A stretch of DNA of 64,000 nucleotides. It comes from Ceratotherium simum simum. Taxonomy: Eukaryota; Chordata; Mammalia; Perissodactyla; Rhinocerotidae. Made by a program: the position numbers and the translations under genes. A model generated the notes under the pieces. That model had not been told where the DNA came from. It saw only the letters and a list, made by a program, of their open reading frames with translations, and searched no databases. The stretch lies in assembly GCF_000283155.1 (NCBI RefSeq), contig NW_004454229.1, positions 6,708,109-6,772,108 on the forward strand. Direction: 5' to 3'. Positions 11,997 through 25,249 of this stretch are shown one piece after another (position 1 is the stretch's first letter; each line of letters starts with the position of its first letter).

Positions 11997-14417
11997 CGTA
12001 GGAATTATCACCCCAGATAACCTTGTCCTGGGGCAAAACAAACAGGGTGGCAGAGGAGGCACCAGCCAGGCTGGAGGCCACTGGCCTGGCCAGCCTCTTC
12101 AGATCAGCTGCCCGCAATGCCTACTAGCTTTCTGCCAGATGGTTCTCCACTTGTCTGCAGATGAGTCCAGGGCCTCCTTCTGTCCCCACGTCCCCAGGTG
12201 TTGGGCAGGACCCTCTGGTTAGACCCTGAGGGCTCGGTGTGCTCCGCATTATGGCAATAATCACCACGGAGCATCTCACTTGAGTCTCAGACAGCCTAAC
12301 CAAGGAATGTCACCACCATTTTACTGATGGGAAAACTGAGGTTCAGGCAGGGAGGCAGCCTCCCCAAAGGCACTCGATGACACTGACATGCTAGAAAAGC
12401 CTAGAGATGAATGACAAATCACTAGGTAGTATTTATTCCTGCTTGGGGTCATGCCGCATGCATGCATCCATTCATTTACTGGCTTAGCAAAGATGTGTGG
12501 TGGACCCACCAGATGTTACTGTTTAGGGTCTGCACTGGTGACAAAACACTCCGAGCTCTTTCGCCCAGACCTGTGCACGGGCATCTCTACCTCGCCTCCA
12601 TGGGATTCTCATTCTGAGACTGGGGTGATGCTGCTATGGGACCAGCCACCAGCCCCCTTTCATTTCCAGCAGCTACCCTCAACTCCAGTGAATCTCCAAG
12701 GGTCAAACTGTGGGTCATAGGAAACAGGCCCTGGAAAATCACCTTATGAGAGGGGACACCAGCCACGGTCTCCCTCCAGAAGCCTCCAGTCTCTAGGCAG
12801 AAAAGATGGTCGGGGCAAGCACTTCAGAGCTCACACAGAAACCGTTTTTATACAGTACCAGCTTATAAAGAGAGACACATAGCCCGAGGCCTTCCTTTGG
12901 ACTTTATCTTGACTCACAGGCGGCTGCGGTGGCCCCGCCTGCAAGTGGGGCCCGGGCAGCAGTACGCTGAGCCACAAGGACAAGGCCGCCCTGCACCATC
13001 AGAGGGGGCGCAGGTGGTGCTGACCAGGCTCCGGGCCTCGCACCGGAAGGGGGAGGGGAGGGAAGGGAGGGTCAGGGAGGAGAGCGGGGAGGAAAGAGCC
13101 TTTGTGCTGGCCTCCCTTCCCCCACCACAATCCCCAGGAGCGACAATCAGTTATGCAAATAGTGACCCCTCCCCCAAGCCTGAGCCACCCACCACTCGTG
13201 GGCCCCCTCCCCCGCCCCCTCCTCTGGGTCTCTAGGGCTGTCTCTGGTGTCCCCCTCCCCCTCCTCCCTTCCCCCCACCATAACAGGCACAGGGGTCCTA
13301 AGGCTTTGCCCGTTTGGAAAAGAAACCTGCCCCCGGCCCCCACCTCCTCCCTCAAGGTCTTTAGTCTTTTCAAATTAATTTTACCCTGATTTTACCACTG
13401 CCAGCCTCTTAACCCATTACACCTTCCTCACTTTGGGGCCAGGAAAGGCTCATCCAGGGACAGTTCCTAACCGGGAAGGGGGATGCCTGGCCCAGAGCTT
13501 CACTGTGATCACACTGCGCGTTTCCATTTCATTTCGCTAATTCTCGAAGAAATACAAGAATCTGAAGGAAAGACATGTGGTCAGTCTGGCCCCCTGCCAT
13601 TGGCATGGAAAGTCTCAGCCAGGTAACAACTTCCCATGGGGGGCTCGTATCTCCCCTGCTCTTCTCTTTTCATAAGATACATACTTCTGATTGTTTCAGT
13701 TTCAGATTACCGTCAGCCTGTCTAAATTGGGAATCTCAGCGCCTCCACCACAGCGCATCAGAGGTGGATATTCAAAGCAGCCCTTATTTACAAAGGGCGA
13801 TGCAAATCTGCCAGTAAACCTGGACACGCAGGACACACACCGTGGCCACTGTCCATCCCAGGACTTTCCATCCCAACCAAGGACCAGGGGTGTGAGTGTC
13901 ATCTGTCACCCGCAGCCCCGAGACGGCAAACAATGACCATGATGACAGACATCTGCAGGGACACTCTCAGAACCTGGCAGCTGTTATATCTCCAGTTAAG
14001 CTTTTGCCAGCTTTGAAATAAAGATCATTAAAAGACAAAGCCTAAACATTTTCAACGAGTCCCATCGACAGACTGGAGAAGTCTTCTCTTCCCTCCTGGG
14101 CACACAGGCCCAAAACAAGGACATTCAGAACATTCCACTGTGGGAATGCCAGACGGCAGGCCACAGGGACTAGGGACATCAGGAAATGGTCCCCGGGCCA
14201 CAGGCCTCACCTCACCCCATTCCTGGGTTCTCATCAGCTGAAAGTGTGACCCTGTTCCCCTGGAATGGTTTCCCCACTCCAAAACCCCAAACCAAAACCC
14301 ACTGCGATCCTGGCTTTCCCTACGAGGGCTGCCTCCAAGCCTCGCCTGATAAATCCTCAAAGTCACTCTGCAAACCAGAAGGGCCACAGTGCTCCAACCA
14401 GTCCAACCCCCAGCAGT

Positions 14418-14610
14418 GTATCTGCTGAGTGCTTACTGTATACAGGGCACTATCCTGCATTCTTCTCATGCTTGATCCTGAGAAGCGAGCCTTAGACGCT
14501 GCTGTCATGTGTTTTTCACAGATGAAAAACTGAGGCTTGGAGAAATATCAGGGTCACACAGGGACACTCAGGAAGGACAGTGCCCCTCATTCTCCAGCAT
14601 CAGAACAGGG
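14418..14610 (-). mobile_element. MIR SINE
   Basis: GCTGAGTGCTTACTGTATAC, then CACAGATGAAAAACTGAGGC and AGGGTCACACAGGGACAC: a reverse-orientation MIR in the correct order. Confidence 0.75.
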
Positions 14611-15094
14611 GCCTCAAATCAGCTGAAGCATCTTCAGCAACGGACACCTATGAGACAAATTTTACAAATCCAACTGTCTTAACGTTATAATGGGTCCTTG
14701 GGGCTGCGGATAAAATTCCTAGAGACAGAACCATACATAAATTTGAAAAATAATATATCTCAAATAACTGAGATGGAGGGTTGATGATATGTCCTAGAAA
14801 GGTGGGTCAGAAGACAAAAGGCGGCTTTGGTGACAGCATTTAAGACACTGATGCCAAAAACGCATACGAAGACCTAAAATAAAATTTATGTAAGTTGAGG
14901 ACAGAATACAATATTTCTAAATTTACATGTTACCTTCCATAACATATGATTTTAAACATATATATTTAAATTAATAACAAATATTTTAAGTATGGAAAAA
15001 TACTTTCGGCAACAATGCAGCCACAAGATTGGCCCCAGTTCCGCTCTCCACAAATCCACACGCACTTTCACGAAACCTCCGCAGGCCTTAGCGC

Positions 15095-15122
15095 TCTGGA
15101 CTCGAATTCTGGACTCGAATTC
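15095..15122 (+). repeat. 13-bp tandem repeat, two copies
   Basis: TCTGGACTCGAAT occurs twice head to tail, plus two bases of a third copy; each unit carries a GAATT motif. Confidence 0.9.
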
Positions 15123-18100
15123 GACTGCCTGGCCACATCACCCCAGGAAACCACGCCCTCAGAGCTCTGGCCACCAGGCTAGAAACCAGGCACTAGAGTT
15201 CCCATTTGCATCATGAAAAACTAAATCAAGCCCATCCTTTCCATATTCTCAGCAAATTAAGTTAACGGACAGGTTTTTCTCCAAGGTTCATTTTTTCTCC
15301 CCCAATTTTTGCTTAACCCCCAAGCGACTGGTCACGCTTGCTCAGAGATGACTAAGACAATCTTCTAACAAAGGTGAGTGCTTCAGTACCAGAAGTGTGG
15401 GTCTGGCTCTTTTAGAGTTTAGCACGTCCTTATTTCTAGGTATCACCCACAGAACTCATGACCAAAAAGGCCCCAGAACCACTCGGGCAGGAAAAAGAGG
15501 GGCTTCGATGGAGACCCCAGGGCCCTTCACCAGGAAAGGGGTCCCCCACCCACAGCTGCAGTCCCAGACCCCTCTGACTAGGGCAGCAGGCCCCCCACAA
15601 CGCTGCTCCCTCTGAAGGGACTGCCAACAGCCAGCATCAACCTTCAAAACCAACCACATTTGGGGGGCTGGGGCCCCCATCTTGTTCCTTTTAGTCCACG
15701 TGCTGACAGTCAGGCCGGGACCTACCAGCTACTTTTGTTTCTGGGGGAGCAGAGAAGGTAGGGGCCTGGGCGGTCGGCGGAGGCTCGAGTTAAGTTTCAC
15801 TGGTGAGTGGCGGGGGCACAAAGGAAGGAACCGCTGGGGGAGGGGAGGCCGCAGGGCTGGGACAAAGGGGACAAGAGACAAAGGGACAGGAAAAGGGAGC
15901 CGCTTTCTCCTCTGAGGAGGGAACTCTCCATGTAGCCTAATGTTTCACTCACACATCCCTGGGCAAGAAACGCACGATGACACGTTGCAGGAGGCGGCTT
16001 CAGGTGTCGGGCACCCGGCCCGCCTCAGCTGCACACCGGGCTCCTCGTTCCCTTCCTGCCCCCTCCTGCCATCCAGGCCCCCCACCCCAGCCCACTTGTT
16101 CAAAGTCAGCGAGGCTGGCTGCCTTTGATCGGCTGCCTCTCTCCAGCCCCGATCCGCCACCCTGAAGAGAGACAAAGAATTATTTATTTAGAGAAAAGAA
16201 AAACCCTCCAAGTGTCAGCCAGTGACAGACAATACCTTCCATACAGGAGCGAGGAGGCAGGAGCGAGGGGCCGGGTTTTCTAGGCTACGGGGGCTTTCAC
16301 CAGCAACACAGACACAGGGCCAGCCCCGTACCGTCAGAAGCTCTGTGAAATCCTACCTGCTTGGCCCTTGGCGCTTCTTTCCCTGAAGACCACTGCCCAC
16401 CTCACCGGGAGGTTGTGATGATTAATCTACACTGAAGGTGAGAGTGTCCAGCACCAGGACGAGTCTGCAATAAGGTGGCAAAATCTGAAATGTGGACGAG
16501 GTCAGACCAGGAAGACCTTGAAGGTCTGGCTCACGGTCTGGCGCCTCTGTCCCATAGTCGGGACACCTCAGGGCTGTCTTCACTGCAGCTCCTGATTTGT
16601 TTTCTTTTGATTTTGGTTTGATTTTGATTTAATAAGGCACAGACATGATACCATCACATTTTACATTAACAAAGCAATGTGGCACCCACGCCTAGGCCCA
16701 AGCCAACAAATGCGCAGTTTAAAGGATGAGGTCAAGAGGCTGGCTGGCTGTCATCACCGGCAGGGACAGCAGGAGAGAGCCAGGAGCCACCGGAGTCCCT
16801 TCAACAGACCACAGCCCTCCTGCACAGAACAAGCTAGGCTCCTTCCCTCCCTGCTGCCACCCACAGCCCTGCCCATGCCAGAGTCCTGCTTTCTCTGGAC
16901 ACCACTGTGTTCACCCAAGTAGCTGAGTAACTCCAACGTGCCAGGCGCAGCACAGGGCGGGATGGTCCTGGCCCTCCCAGCAAGAACATCACTTATAACA
17001 CATCAACTCCTTCATGCCCACTGTTTTAAAGCACAAGACTTTTATTGAGCATCAACTATATGCCAGGCACTGGGGGCTCACCCATTTGTTGGGGCCTGGG
17101 AAGGGGCACTCCCAGTCCCGCAACAGGGACAACGGGGACTTGAGGAGTGGTAAAGAGCCTGTCCCCAGAGAAGGGCAGATGGAACCAGGCCAGGTGAACA
17201 GCAAGGCTGGGAGAGCTGCTCCTGGCTCCTCCCTCCTATGGGGCTGGGCTGGGCGGCCAAGCTGGTGGTGGCCATGGCTCCTGCATCAGGTCAGGGCCGG
17301 ACCCTCCCCCAGAGCAGCAGATGCTGCTGTTCCAGAGGGGAGTGACCCCTTCTGTGGCCTGGACAGGGTAAGTCACAACTCCCCTCCCCCTTGCCTTCCC
17401 CAGCATGGCAACCCGTCCCGTGGTTCCTCCTCACTCCCAGACCCCACGTGTGATCCCAGTTACACCCTGGACAGGGCCCCAGCAACTGGCCCACCAAGTA
17501 ATCGGACCAGGATCTGCCACCACCAGCTCTGGATCAGAACCAGTCCCTCTGCTGTGTGCAGTGACAGCTTCTGTCCTCGTGAGAAGAACGCCATGGTGAC
17601 ACATGCTCTGCGTGAAAAACATTTTCAAAAAGAAACAAGGGAGGGGAAGAAGCCATCTGTATCTCGAGTCTGCAAGCCAGCTCTGGACGGGCCAGCATCA
17701 GCTTCCTGAGAAGCTGCGGCCCAGGGGGGCCCCAGCCCGTGACCCCAGTCCTCACCCGGGGCGGGATATTCCAGGACAAACTCGCTGACTCACCGGAAAG
17801 GGTGGCGCTGTGGCAGGCACCTGTGCCTCAGAGGTGGCCACAGCCTGGCTGCAATGTCCAACCTCCAACCACGAGGAGAGGGATCTGTGTTTCTGGTAAA
17901 GCCTAGAAAAATTAACTCAGGTCTGAGAGAATATAGGCTCCTGAAAACTTCCTGAAAACCAGTATATCTTTCATTCTTTTAGTGTCTGTTCCTGTGGACT
18001 TGTGTTTGCAATACTCGTGAAAAATTTTTTTAGAATAACAGCCATACAAGACCATTTACTCTTCTCCCGTCTCCAAGGTGCAATCGTCACTTTCTCCAAA

Positions 18101-19434
18101 CTCAGCCACACCTTGAAGAGGCCCCAAAACGGCTCAGCTGCGTGGAGCTGCACACAGACGCAGGGACCGCAAAGGTACTGTTTACCACCACTCTACAGGG
18201 AAGGAAGTGAACATTCAGTTAACTTCAAGCAACTGGTCCAAACACCACAGAGCTGCCGGGCCAGGGGGCCAGGGCAGGGCCAGGGCAGAGTGACCTCACT
18301 GGTTTTCCCATCAAGGGCAGCGGTCACCTGAGCGGAGGCTAGAAGGAATTCTGGTGCCTTCCCGGGGGACAAGCCCATCTGAACCTGCAGGATATACCTT
18401 TTATTTAAAGACACGCAGTCAGCATCTTAAGGCACATAAACCTCAGATAAAGGGGAAGCAGAGTCTACAAGCTCCATGAGGGCAAAGAATTTGCCGACGT
18501 CCTTCTGTCTGTGGCCACATCTCAGAGGCATCAGCCATTTGATGGATAGACTAGACTGCCTGGATGAATATCTGAGAAAAACAAATATCTGCTCTGACTC
18601 CTCAGTGGATTTTGGATAAAACATCCTCCCGAACTGATACCATTAGGATAGTCTTAATAGAAGGTGGTGGTTTAGAGCATGTGAGCATTTCAAGCCCTTG
18701 GAAAAGCGTGAATGGCGGGCTTTGAACTAAAGAAATCCCTCTGCTAGGGTGTGGCCAGACCCTCCCTGAAGAACAGATAAGAGCTGCTCACAATTAGAAG
18801 CCACGCCTGCACAAAGACCACAGCCCAAGCCTCAGGCTGCCCCCCTTGGAATCTTGTTTATCCTCCTCCCTAAGCAAACAGGAGTCTTCTGAGATAATGC
18901 AAAGGTCAACTGTAGACTTGTGTGGCCTGATAAAATCGCCCCCAACCCTGAATTACAGGGGGTCACATCATAAAATATTCCCGCAGAGGCAAGCGTGAGA
19001 GTTAGAGGAATCAGAACCAGGCTGTTTCCCATCATCCTGGGTTATCACCGGCTCAGGGATGGCCTTTAGAATTCCAGACCACACCCCTGCCCACTCACTC
19101 CCCAGCACCCGTTACAGAAGGCAAAAACTGGGCAAAAGAAGAGTCCTGGGGCTTCCAGCCCGAGAGGCCTCAGAAGTTGGCAAAAGGTTGGGTTAACTTA
19201 ACACTGAGCATTTTTCCAGGCATCTCTGAGGACACTTCACGTCTGAAGCTCCATCGATATGTCAAAGACCCATTTCAGAAAAGAAAGGCGAACACCAAGG
19301 CCAGAGGTCAAACGTCAAACCGGTAGCCAAACTTGGACATGTTCTGAGGGCATTAAGGCTTCAGGGAGCCGTTCAAATGCACAGACTGTATAGACGGGGC
19401 CCAAGGAGGTGGGCAGCCCCTGGTCCTTCCTGAT

Positions 19435-19665
19435 CACTCTCGTAGTCAATAAATATGAATCAGGTATCCACCAGGTGTCAGGCCCTGAGTTTACAGGCCC
19501 TGCCCCATGGGCTCAAAGATGATTATAAGAAGTTTCTTACAATTAGGTGACATCTAAACTGAGACACGAAAAATGAATAGGGTTCCCCAAAGCGCAACAG
19601 GCAGGGAGAACAGCCTGTGCAAAGGCCCGGAGGTAGGGAGCCTGCCTGGCCCTTTCCTTCTTTAA
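19435..19665 (-). mobile_element. L2 LINE 3' fragment (antisense)
   Basis: CAGGTATCCACCAGGTGTCA followed by AGAACAGCCTGTGCAAAGGC is the reverse complement of the L2 tail, where forward L2 reads GCCTTTGCAC near GTTCCC. Confidence 0.6.
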
Positions 19666-20419
19666 CTGCAGCCCGGCAATGTTTGGTATCTAAGTCCCAG
19701 GGTTCACACTCCACTCTAACAACAAAAATACATAGTCATAATTTTTATTTCTAAACACAAAAACATTCCAAAATTACCTCAATTTTTTTCCAACATACAA
19801 GGTCCGTCACCTCACCTCGCCCTGCTGACCACTCCATTTCTGCAGTGGTCTCCCAGGAGCAGTAACTTCTCATTCCTGAACAGTTCACATGGCCTCCAGC
19901 TGAGGACACACCCCAGCTCCTCGCCGGCCAGTGGTCGCCCCAGCTGCCTGTCCACGTCTCAGAGCAGGCTGGGCAGGGACGGGGGAGGACATGTTTCCTA
20001 ACCAAAAGAGCAAACCCGATCTGCTCCAGGCAGCGCAGGCCAGGAAGGAAGCAGGAAGTCATCCTGAATGCAGCAAGTCCTCGCTCATCCCTAGGTGAGA
20101 CCAGAGCACAGCCCAGCAACGGGCACTCAGTCCGGGAAGGTAAAGACGGTTTACAGGCAGGACGCAGGGCTGAGAACACTGCTCTGGCCCTGTACATGGC
20201 ATGCACTGGGGACGCACAAACACTTCTAACCTAAAAGCACCTAGTTCCCTTGGCTGGCTCTGTCCTCACTCTCACTCCCCACCAAAAAGAGACTTCAGGA
20301 AGAAAATGAATCAAGTTTTACAAGCTTCCCTATTTACCCAGGGCTACAAATCTATCAGTGGGGAAGCTTTTAAAATAAACTCTCTCCTAGCACTGTCACT
20401 TCCTTTCTCCTATTTGCCA

Positions 20420-20421
<2 letters not shown>

Positions 20422-20466
<45 letters not shown>

Positions 20467-20490
20467 ACCTCCTCCTCCTCCTCCTCCTCC
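20422..20490 (+). repeat. Compound microsatellite (AC)n-(CCT)n
   Basis: About 21 AC units (20422-20464) run directly into about eight CTC units (20466-20490). Perfect and long enough to be length-variable. Confidence 0.97.
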
Positions 20491-20689
20491 TATGGGTTTC
20501 TTTAACCTTGGCTGTGGATCCTGAGTCTGAAAGAGGAATTCCAAACTCAGAACACACACCAATCCACCACTCGTAAATACTTCCTGCTTTTTATTCATCT
20601 CCTCCCATTTACTCCTGTCTAAACACACCCAGCACAGCTCCCTGAGCAGGGATACCATCCCCAGAACACTGGCCACCTTTCAGCCTCTT

Positions 20690-20905
20690 GTTCTTTCATT
20701 CTAGAAATATTTACTGGGCATCTTCTAAGATGTTCTGCATCACTGCCTCGAAACAGTACTGCAAGCTGAGTGCAACCTCCATTTTACAGATGCGGACACT
20801 GAGGCCCAGAAGTCAAGTAACTGGCATAGGTTACACTGTGTGTCAAGGCTCCAGCGGGGATTAGAACTCAGGCTGCTTTGCCTTGTGCTTTGCACCCTGG
20901 TTCCC
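20690..20905 (-). mobile_element. MIR SINE
   Basis: AGAAATATTTACTGGGCATC, CCATTTTACAGATGCGGACA, CAGAAGTCAAGTAACTGGCA and GATTAGAACTCAGGCTGC follow reverse MIR order. Confidence 0.8.
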
Positions 20906-21907
20906 TAGCACTCCATATCTGTCAGACACAAAAGCAAAGTTGCTTCCCTTTTTTTTTTTTTAAAAAAAAGAAAAGGACTCATTCTGGATCGCCAGCAGCT
21001 TTAATATTAAATCTTGAAAGCTAAAGTCCATTTCAACCGGTGCTTCCCAAAAGGATCATGGAAAACCCGGCCAGCAGAACATAGAGCCTGTGCTTCAACA
21101 TCGACGACACCATTCAGTGCGGTTCCTGGAGGCACAAGGTCTGGGGCAGCTTTCTCTAAGAAAGGGAGGATGCCAGATGGGCCTAAGGAGCTGGCAGCCC
21201 AGTGCTCAGGGGCCTGGGATTAGCGTCTCAACCTCTTGCTGCCCACAAGACTCTGGGCCAGGAGAAGCGAAGGCTGGGTGGCCTTCCTGCAGTGGCCCCT
21301 GGACCTCTTCTACAGCTTGAGGTTCTCCAGATAGCTGACCACATCGTGAACTCCCAGGAACTGGGAGGAGGGCGGGGAGATGGGAAGGCCCTTCTGGCAG
21401 ATGAGGCGATGCAGGCTGTGTGCTGAGGTCTGTGGCTGGAAGCAGCTCAGACCTTCTCACGTCCAGTTCCAAGGCTACTTACAACCCGTACTTCAGTGTC
21501 TGTAGGGGAGGCAATCCATAGCATCCCCCAGAAAAACAAAATGGGAGGAAAGACTTGCTCCATTTTCAAACCAGCCTACCCCACTCACCCTAAACTCTCT
21601 GGCTCCTTTCTATCCCTCTAAATCCATAAACTGGCCCTACTTTCTGATCCCATCTTCCTTCCAAGCAAAAAGTCCCTCTCCTCTCTGATCTCTGTCCATC
21701 TGCAGCTACTACCTATCAGAATTCCCTTCCTTCCTGCCTGTCGGGATCCCTCCTCCACCCACCACCAGTCCATTCCTGCCCAGCGCCTCCACACCTGGCA
21801 CCTCCGTCCCCAACTCTCCACTTTCTCAGCCGTAAAGCAGAGCAGTGAGAACTTCCATTGCATCTGTGCCTCTCACTGGGTCGCCCAGTACATGAGAAAA
21901 TACTTTC
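20906..21907. other. Intron 4 segment, no recognised element
   Basis: Poly-T and poly-A run at 20949-20968; a C/T-rich stretch from 21590 to 21850 resembles a decayed low-complexity tract. No coding signal. Confidence 0.5.
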
Positions 21908-21924
21908 TAAAAAGTCAGAAGTTG

Positions 21925-22170
21925 GGCCGGCCCCATGGCTTAGCGGTTAAGTGCGCGGGCTCCGCTGCTGGCGGCCCGGGTTCGGATCCCGGGCACGCAC
22001 TGATGCACCGCTTCTCCGGCCATGCTGAGGCTGCGTCCCACATACAGCAACTAGAAGGATGTGCAACTATGACATACAACTATCTGCTGGGGCTTTGGGG
22101 AAAAAAAAAGGAGGAGGATTGGCAAGAGATGTTAGCTCAGAGCCGGTCTTCCTCAGCAAAAAAAAAAAAA
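21925..22170 (+). mobile_element. ERE SINE (tRNA-derived, perissodactyl)
   Basis: Begins GGCCGGCCCCATGGCTTAGC. It has a clear polymerase III A box (TGGCTTAGCGG, 21936-21946) and B box (GGTTCGGATCC, 21979-21989), then the ERE body with GATGTTAGCTCAGAGC and an A-rich tail. A target-site duplication flanks it: AAAAGTCAGAAGTTG ends at 21924 and recurs from about 22167 to 22181. The intact duplication and promoter boxes suggest a fairly young insertion. It is antisense to SSBP3 within intron 4. Confidence 0.95.
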
Positions 22171-22189
22171 GTCAGAAGTTGTTATTCAC

Positions 22190-23312
22190 ATAACAACTCT
22201 GTGGTGTTGGTGTCTCTGAGGTCCCGCCACCCTTCATACACACAGCAGTCTCCTCAGTGGATTCTGTCTCCTATCGCTTTCGGGGTATCGGTCAAAAAAT
22301 CCCCTTGAGGTGAGAGACTGGGGAGACCCTAAAGAACTCTAACCCAATGACTCGACAGCAGGAAGCTGAAATCCAACTTCTCCTTTAGAGCAAAAACAAA
22401 GTTGCCAAGTGTCAGGCCATCCATCCTTCAAGAAAGGAGGATTTCCAATCAACCCTTTCAACAAATTCCAGTGTGGCCTCTTAACTCAAATCCCCTACAC
22501 CACAGAAGGGTCTTCTCGGATTATTTTCCTTCAAAAACACATGATTTACACATTGAGTGTCTTTACTTCCCAAACCATTCAGAATTAGGGAAAGGGGGGA
22601 AAAACGTCTGTTTCTATTTGAAACTGTCAAAATTAGCATTCAGTAATTAAAAATCACACCCTTTCTCTTAATAACCTAACCAGCATGATACAATCAGGTT
22701 GTGCCAACTCTTTAATCTAATTGACTAATTACAGATTTTAATTTAGTCAGTTACTGAACAACTGTTGACAATTTGTTTTCATTAGGGACAGAACAGAATA
22801 AATATTTAGGCTTCCAGTCACAAAGACTCCTGCGATCAGCTCTCCACCGTGACCCCAACCTCAGAGCAGGCTCTGGCTGCGGCAACATCCTGAGATGTAG
22901 GTACGCGCTGCTGCAAGCCACTTCCCGGCCACAGCCTGCGCCCGCCCAACCCGCCCACAGGTCCCTCCTAAGGCAAAATCCTTACAGGCAAGCAGCAGCC
23001 TTCATTCCCAGAGTACAGGCAATTCCCAAATTCACACACGTCACTCAAGAAGTGGCAAACACTTAAACGCCGTGAAGAAAAATAAATTCAACGCTACATG
23101 TCACTGGCTTTTAAGCAACAAAATAAGTTAACAGTCAAAATAGGTTTATCTGCATTCATCTCACTGGGACGCAAACTGTCACCGACATCTTTTTTTTTTT
23201 TTTTAAAGACATACGTTTACAGGTTTCTACTGAAATGATCCACTTCTTTCAAAGTGCATTTTTCCCCCAAGGTCCTCCATCTCCCAAAGTCATCCAAAAG
23301 TTTGTTAAAATA
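22190..23312. other. Intron 4 segment, unique
   Basis: No repeats except a T-run at 23191-23204. 22650-22790 is AT-rich with several TAAT/ATTA cores (homeodomain-type sites). No gene seen. Confidence 0.5.
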
Positions 23313-23505
23313 ACAGTGTGGCTCAGAGGCTAGGAATGGGGCTCTGGGTTCAAATCCTTAATGGCTTCACTTCTCTGAGCATCAGTTTCCTTGTCCAAGC
23401 AATGGACTAGAAACAGCCTCTGCCTTGTAGAGAGTCACAGAGATTAATGTCACGCCCCTACACAGGGCCTGGCCCAGAGTAAATGTGCAATAAATGCTGG
23501 TCACC
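23313..23505 (+). mobile_element. MIR SINE
   Basis: GGGTTCAAATCCTTAATGGC, CATCAGTTTCCTTGTCC, and the 3' part GGGCCTGGCCCAGAGTAAAT with GCAATAAATGCTGG. Confidence 0.75.
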
Positions 23506-24594
23506 ACTCTTTCAGAAATCACTTTCGTGTTCCTCGCTGTCCCCATGCTACAAATTAGGAAAGAAAGAAGACAATGGCCAGTTGGTTGAGACAGATGATT
23601 TCTGGACTCACTGTCCAGCGGTCCACCTCCTCCGCTCGATGCCAGCTCAGAAGAGCAGGGAACACGGTACTCGTGCCTTTGCAGGTCTGTAGGGATGGGG
23701 GGCCCTGGAGCATCTTTTGGAGATGGGAGCCTTCCACTCAGGGTCTTACACCCCTGCGGCGTCCACCCTTCCAGCTGCAACCTCCCTAACAGGAAAGCCT
23801 TGCCTGCACTGCATGGATGACCTAGAGCAACCTCTGCATCTGACCCTCCTAACTCCCAAGGGAAAACGTGAAGCCCTTCCCTCCACACAGCCAACCCTGC
23901 CCATCCCAGAACAAAGCTAGCAGCCACCTACACTGCTGGGTAGGCGGGGGAAGCACAGAAGTAAGCCAGCAGTTCCCCCCAAGGGCTCTAACCGGGTCTC
24001 TCAAAAACTTTCGGACTCTGGAGCACTGCTAGTATTTTTTAAGCTCACCAAGAATCAGGTCTGCCTCAACTGAAATGGAATCCAAATTCCCAACATTTTC
24101 TGTTGGCTACATTTCCACCCACCTGGTGTGCTCACGTGGCTTCCCCTGAGCCGACGAGAAGCTCTAATCAGCAATGACATAGTTCTTGTTTTTCCTATTT
24201 CTTTATTAAAATGGTGACTCAATGCATGCAGTCTATCTGTAAATGAAATATTTCAAGCATGGAGTCCACAGGGGATGGCAGAGATTAAGAAAAGGGGCCT
24301 TGTAAGTGAAAAGATGGGGAAACTCTTCTTTAAGGTACACGGGCCCAAAGCAAGATGTCTTCCTCCGGAGTCAGGCACTGAAGACCAGCCCAAGCCCCGC
24401 ACCCGCGGGCAGCACAGCACCCGTGACCCACACCACCCATGGGCAGGGCTTCAGTGTGCCTGTCCCCCAGGATCCTCTCCCACCTAGTCCCGCTGCCCCA
24501 CCATCACACCACCCTGGGCTGAGCAGTGGGTCATCCACTAATCAGGCAGCAGAGACACCTGAGCTGGTATGAGTTCTTAGGGAGGCAGCAGGGG

Positions 24595-24792
24595 ATGGTA
24601 GGAAGAGCACTTTAGTTTAAGTCTACCTTCAAATTCCTGAATCCCTCCAGTGCCTCAGGTTCCTCGTCTACAAAGCAGGAATAAAAGCAGAACTTAACCC
24701 ACAGGGCTGTTCTGAGTATACAAGAGACAAAAGCTAAAGCACTTAGGAAGGTGCCTGCATACAGTTAGCACTCAATAATTGTTCGATACTGT
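24595..24792 (+). mobile_element. MIR SINE
   Basis: GTGCCTCAGGTTCCTCGTCT, CACAGGGCTGTTCTGAG, AAGCACTTAGGAAGGTGCCT and TAGCACTCAATAATTGTTCG are in MIR order. A second short MIR tail (ACAGTAAGTGCTCAATAAAC) follows at 24893-24912. Confidence 0.78.
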
Positions 24793-25249
24793 TATTAGTT
24801 CTTCCTCCACAAAATAGGAAGAATATCCTGTCCCCCGTACTGCCCAAATAGGGTGAGAACTGAATAAGAACACTTGTTTTAAAACTCGGTACACAGTAAG
24901 TGCTCAATAAACCAGTTTCCTTCATTAAATAGGAAATTCTTATTATTAAACCACAACGCTGTAGTTTAGTAATTTATCCCTCACCCTGAAACCACGATCC
25001 CAACTCGCAATGGCTCAACCTCCCATGGAAGATCGTCGCTCCCTAAAATCGTGGGGGCCAGTGTCAAACAGTGTGATTTTTACCTAGTCTCTTCTCCTCC
25101 AGTTCTCTTGACAAAGATGCTGCCGGCAAAATAATGCCAAAGAAAGTATGTGGCGACAGTCAACTAGATTTAAGTTCATTTCCTGTAGCTTGGGGTCAGA
25201 ATCGACTGAAGCACTCTGGTGATCAAGTTTTCTGCAATTCCCTATCCCA

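Larger units (their letters stand above)
10000..20400. other. Intron 4, 10-20.4 kb: unique DNA with scattered ancient repeats
   Basis: No coding or RNA gene seen. MIR remnants (minus) lie at about 10075-10165, 12245-12400 and 14418-14610, and a MIR core piece at 10635-10680. A G14 run is at 10265-10278 and a C-run at 11930-11938. 12885-13340 is GC-rich and includes a G-rich patch at 13047-13095. 13500-14060 looks unique and may be regulatory. 14880-15000 is strongly AT-rich. 16860-17075 contains a minus-strand L2/MIR-like end. 17000-19430 shows nothing I can assign. ERE SINEs are absent throughout. Confidence 0.55.

Noticed and set aside
12991..13015. CTCF-like GAGGGGGCGCAGG sequence
   Set aside because: Spacing is off by one base relative to the consensus and the 5' half does not fit.
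17014..17709. 231-codon plus-strand frame
   Set aside because: Biased composition, no recognisable domain, no splice or promoter context; chance frame.
21936..21989. tRNA-gene-like A and B boxes
   Set aside because: They belong to the ERE SINE promoter; no intact cloverleaf with acceptor stem is present.
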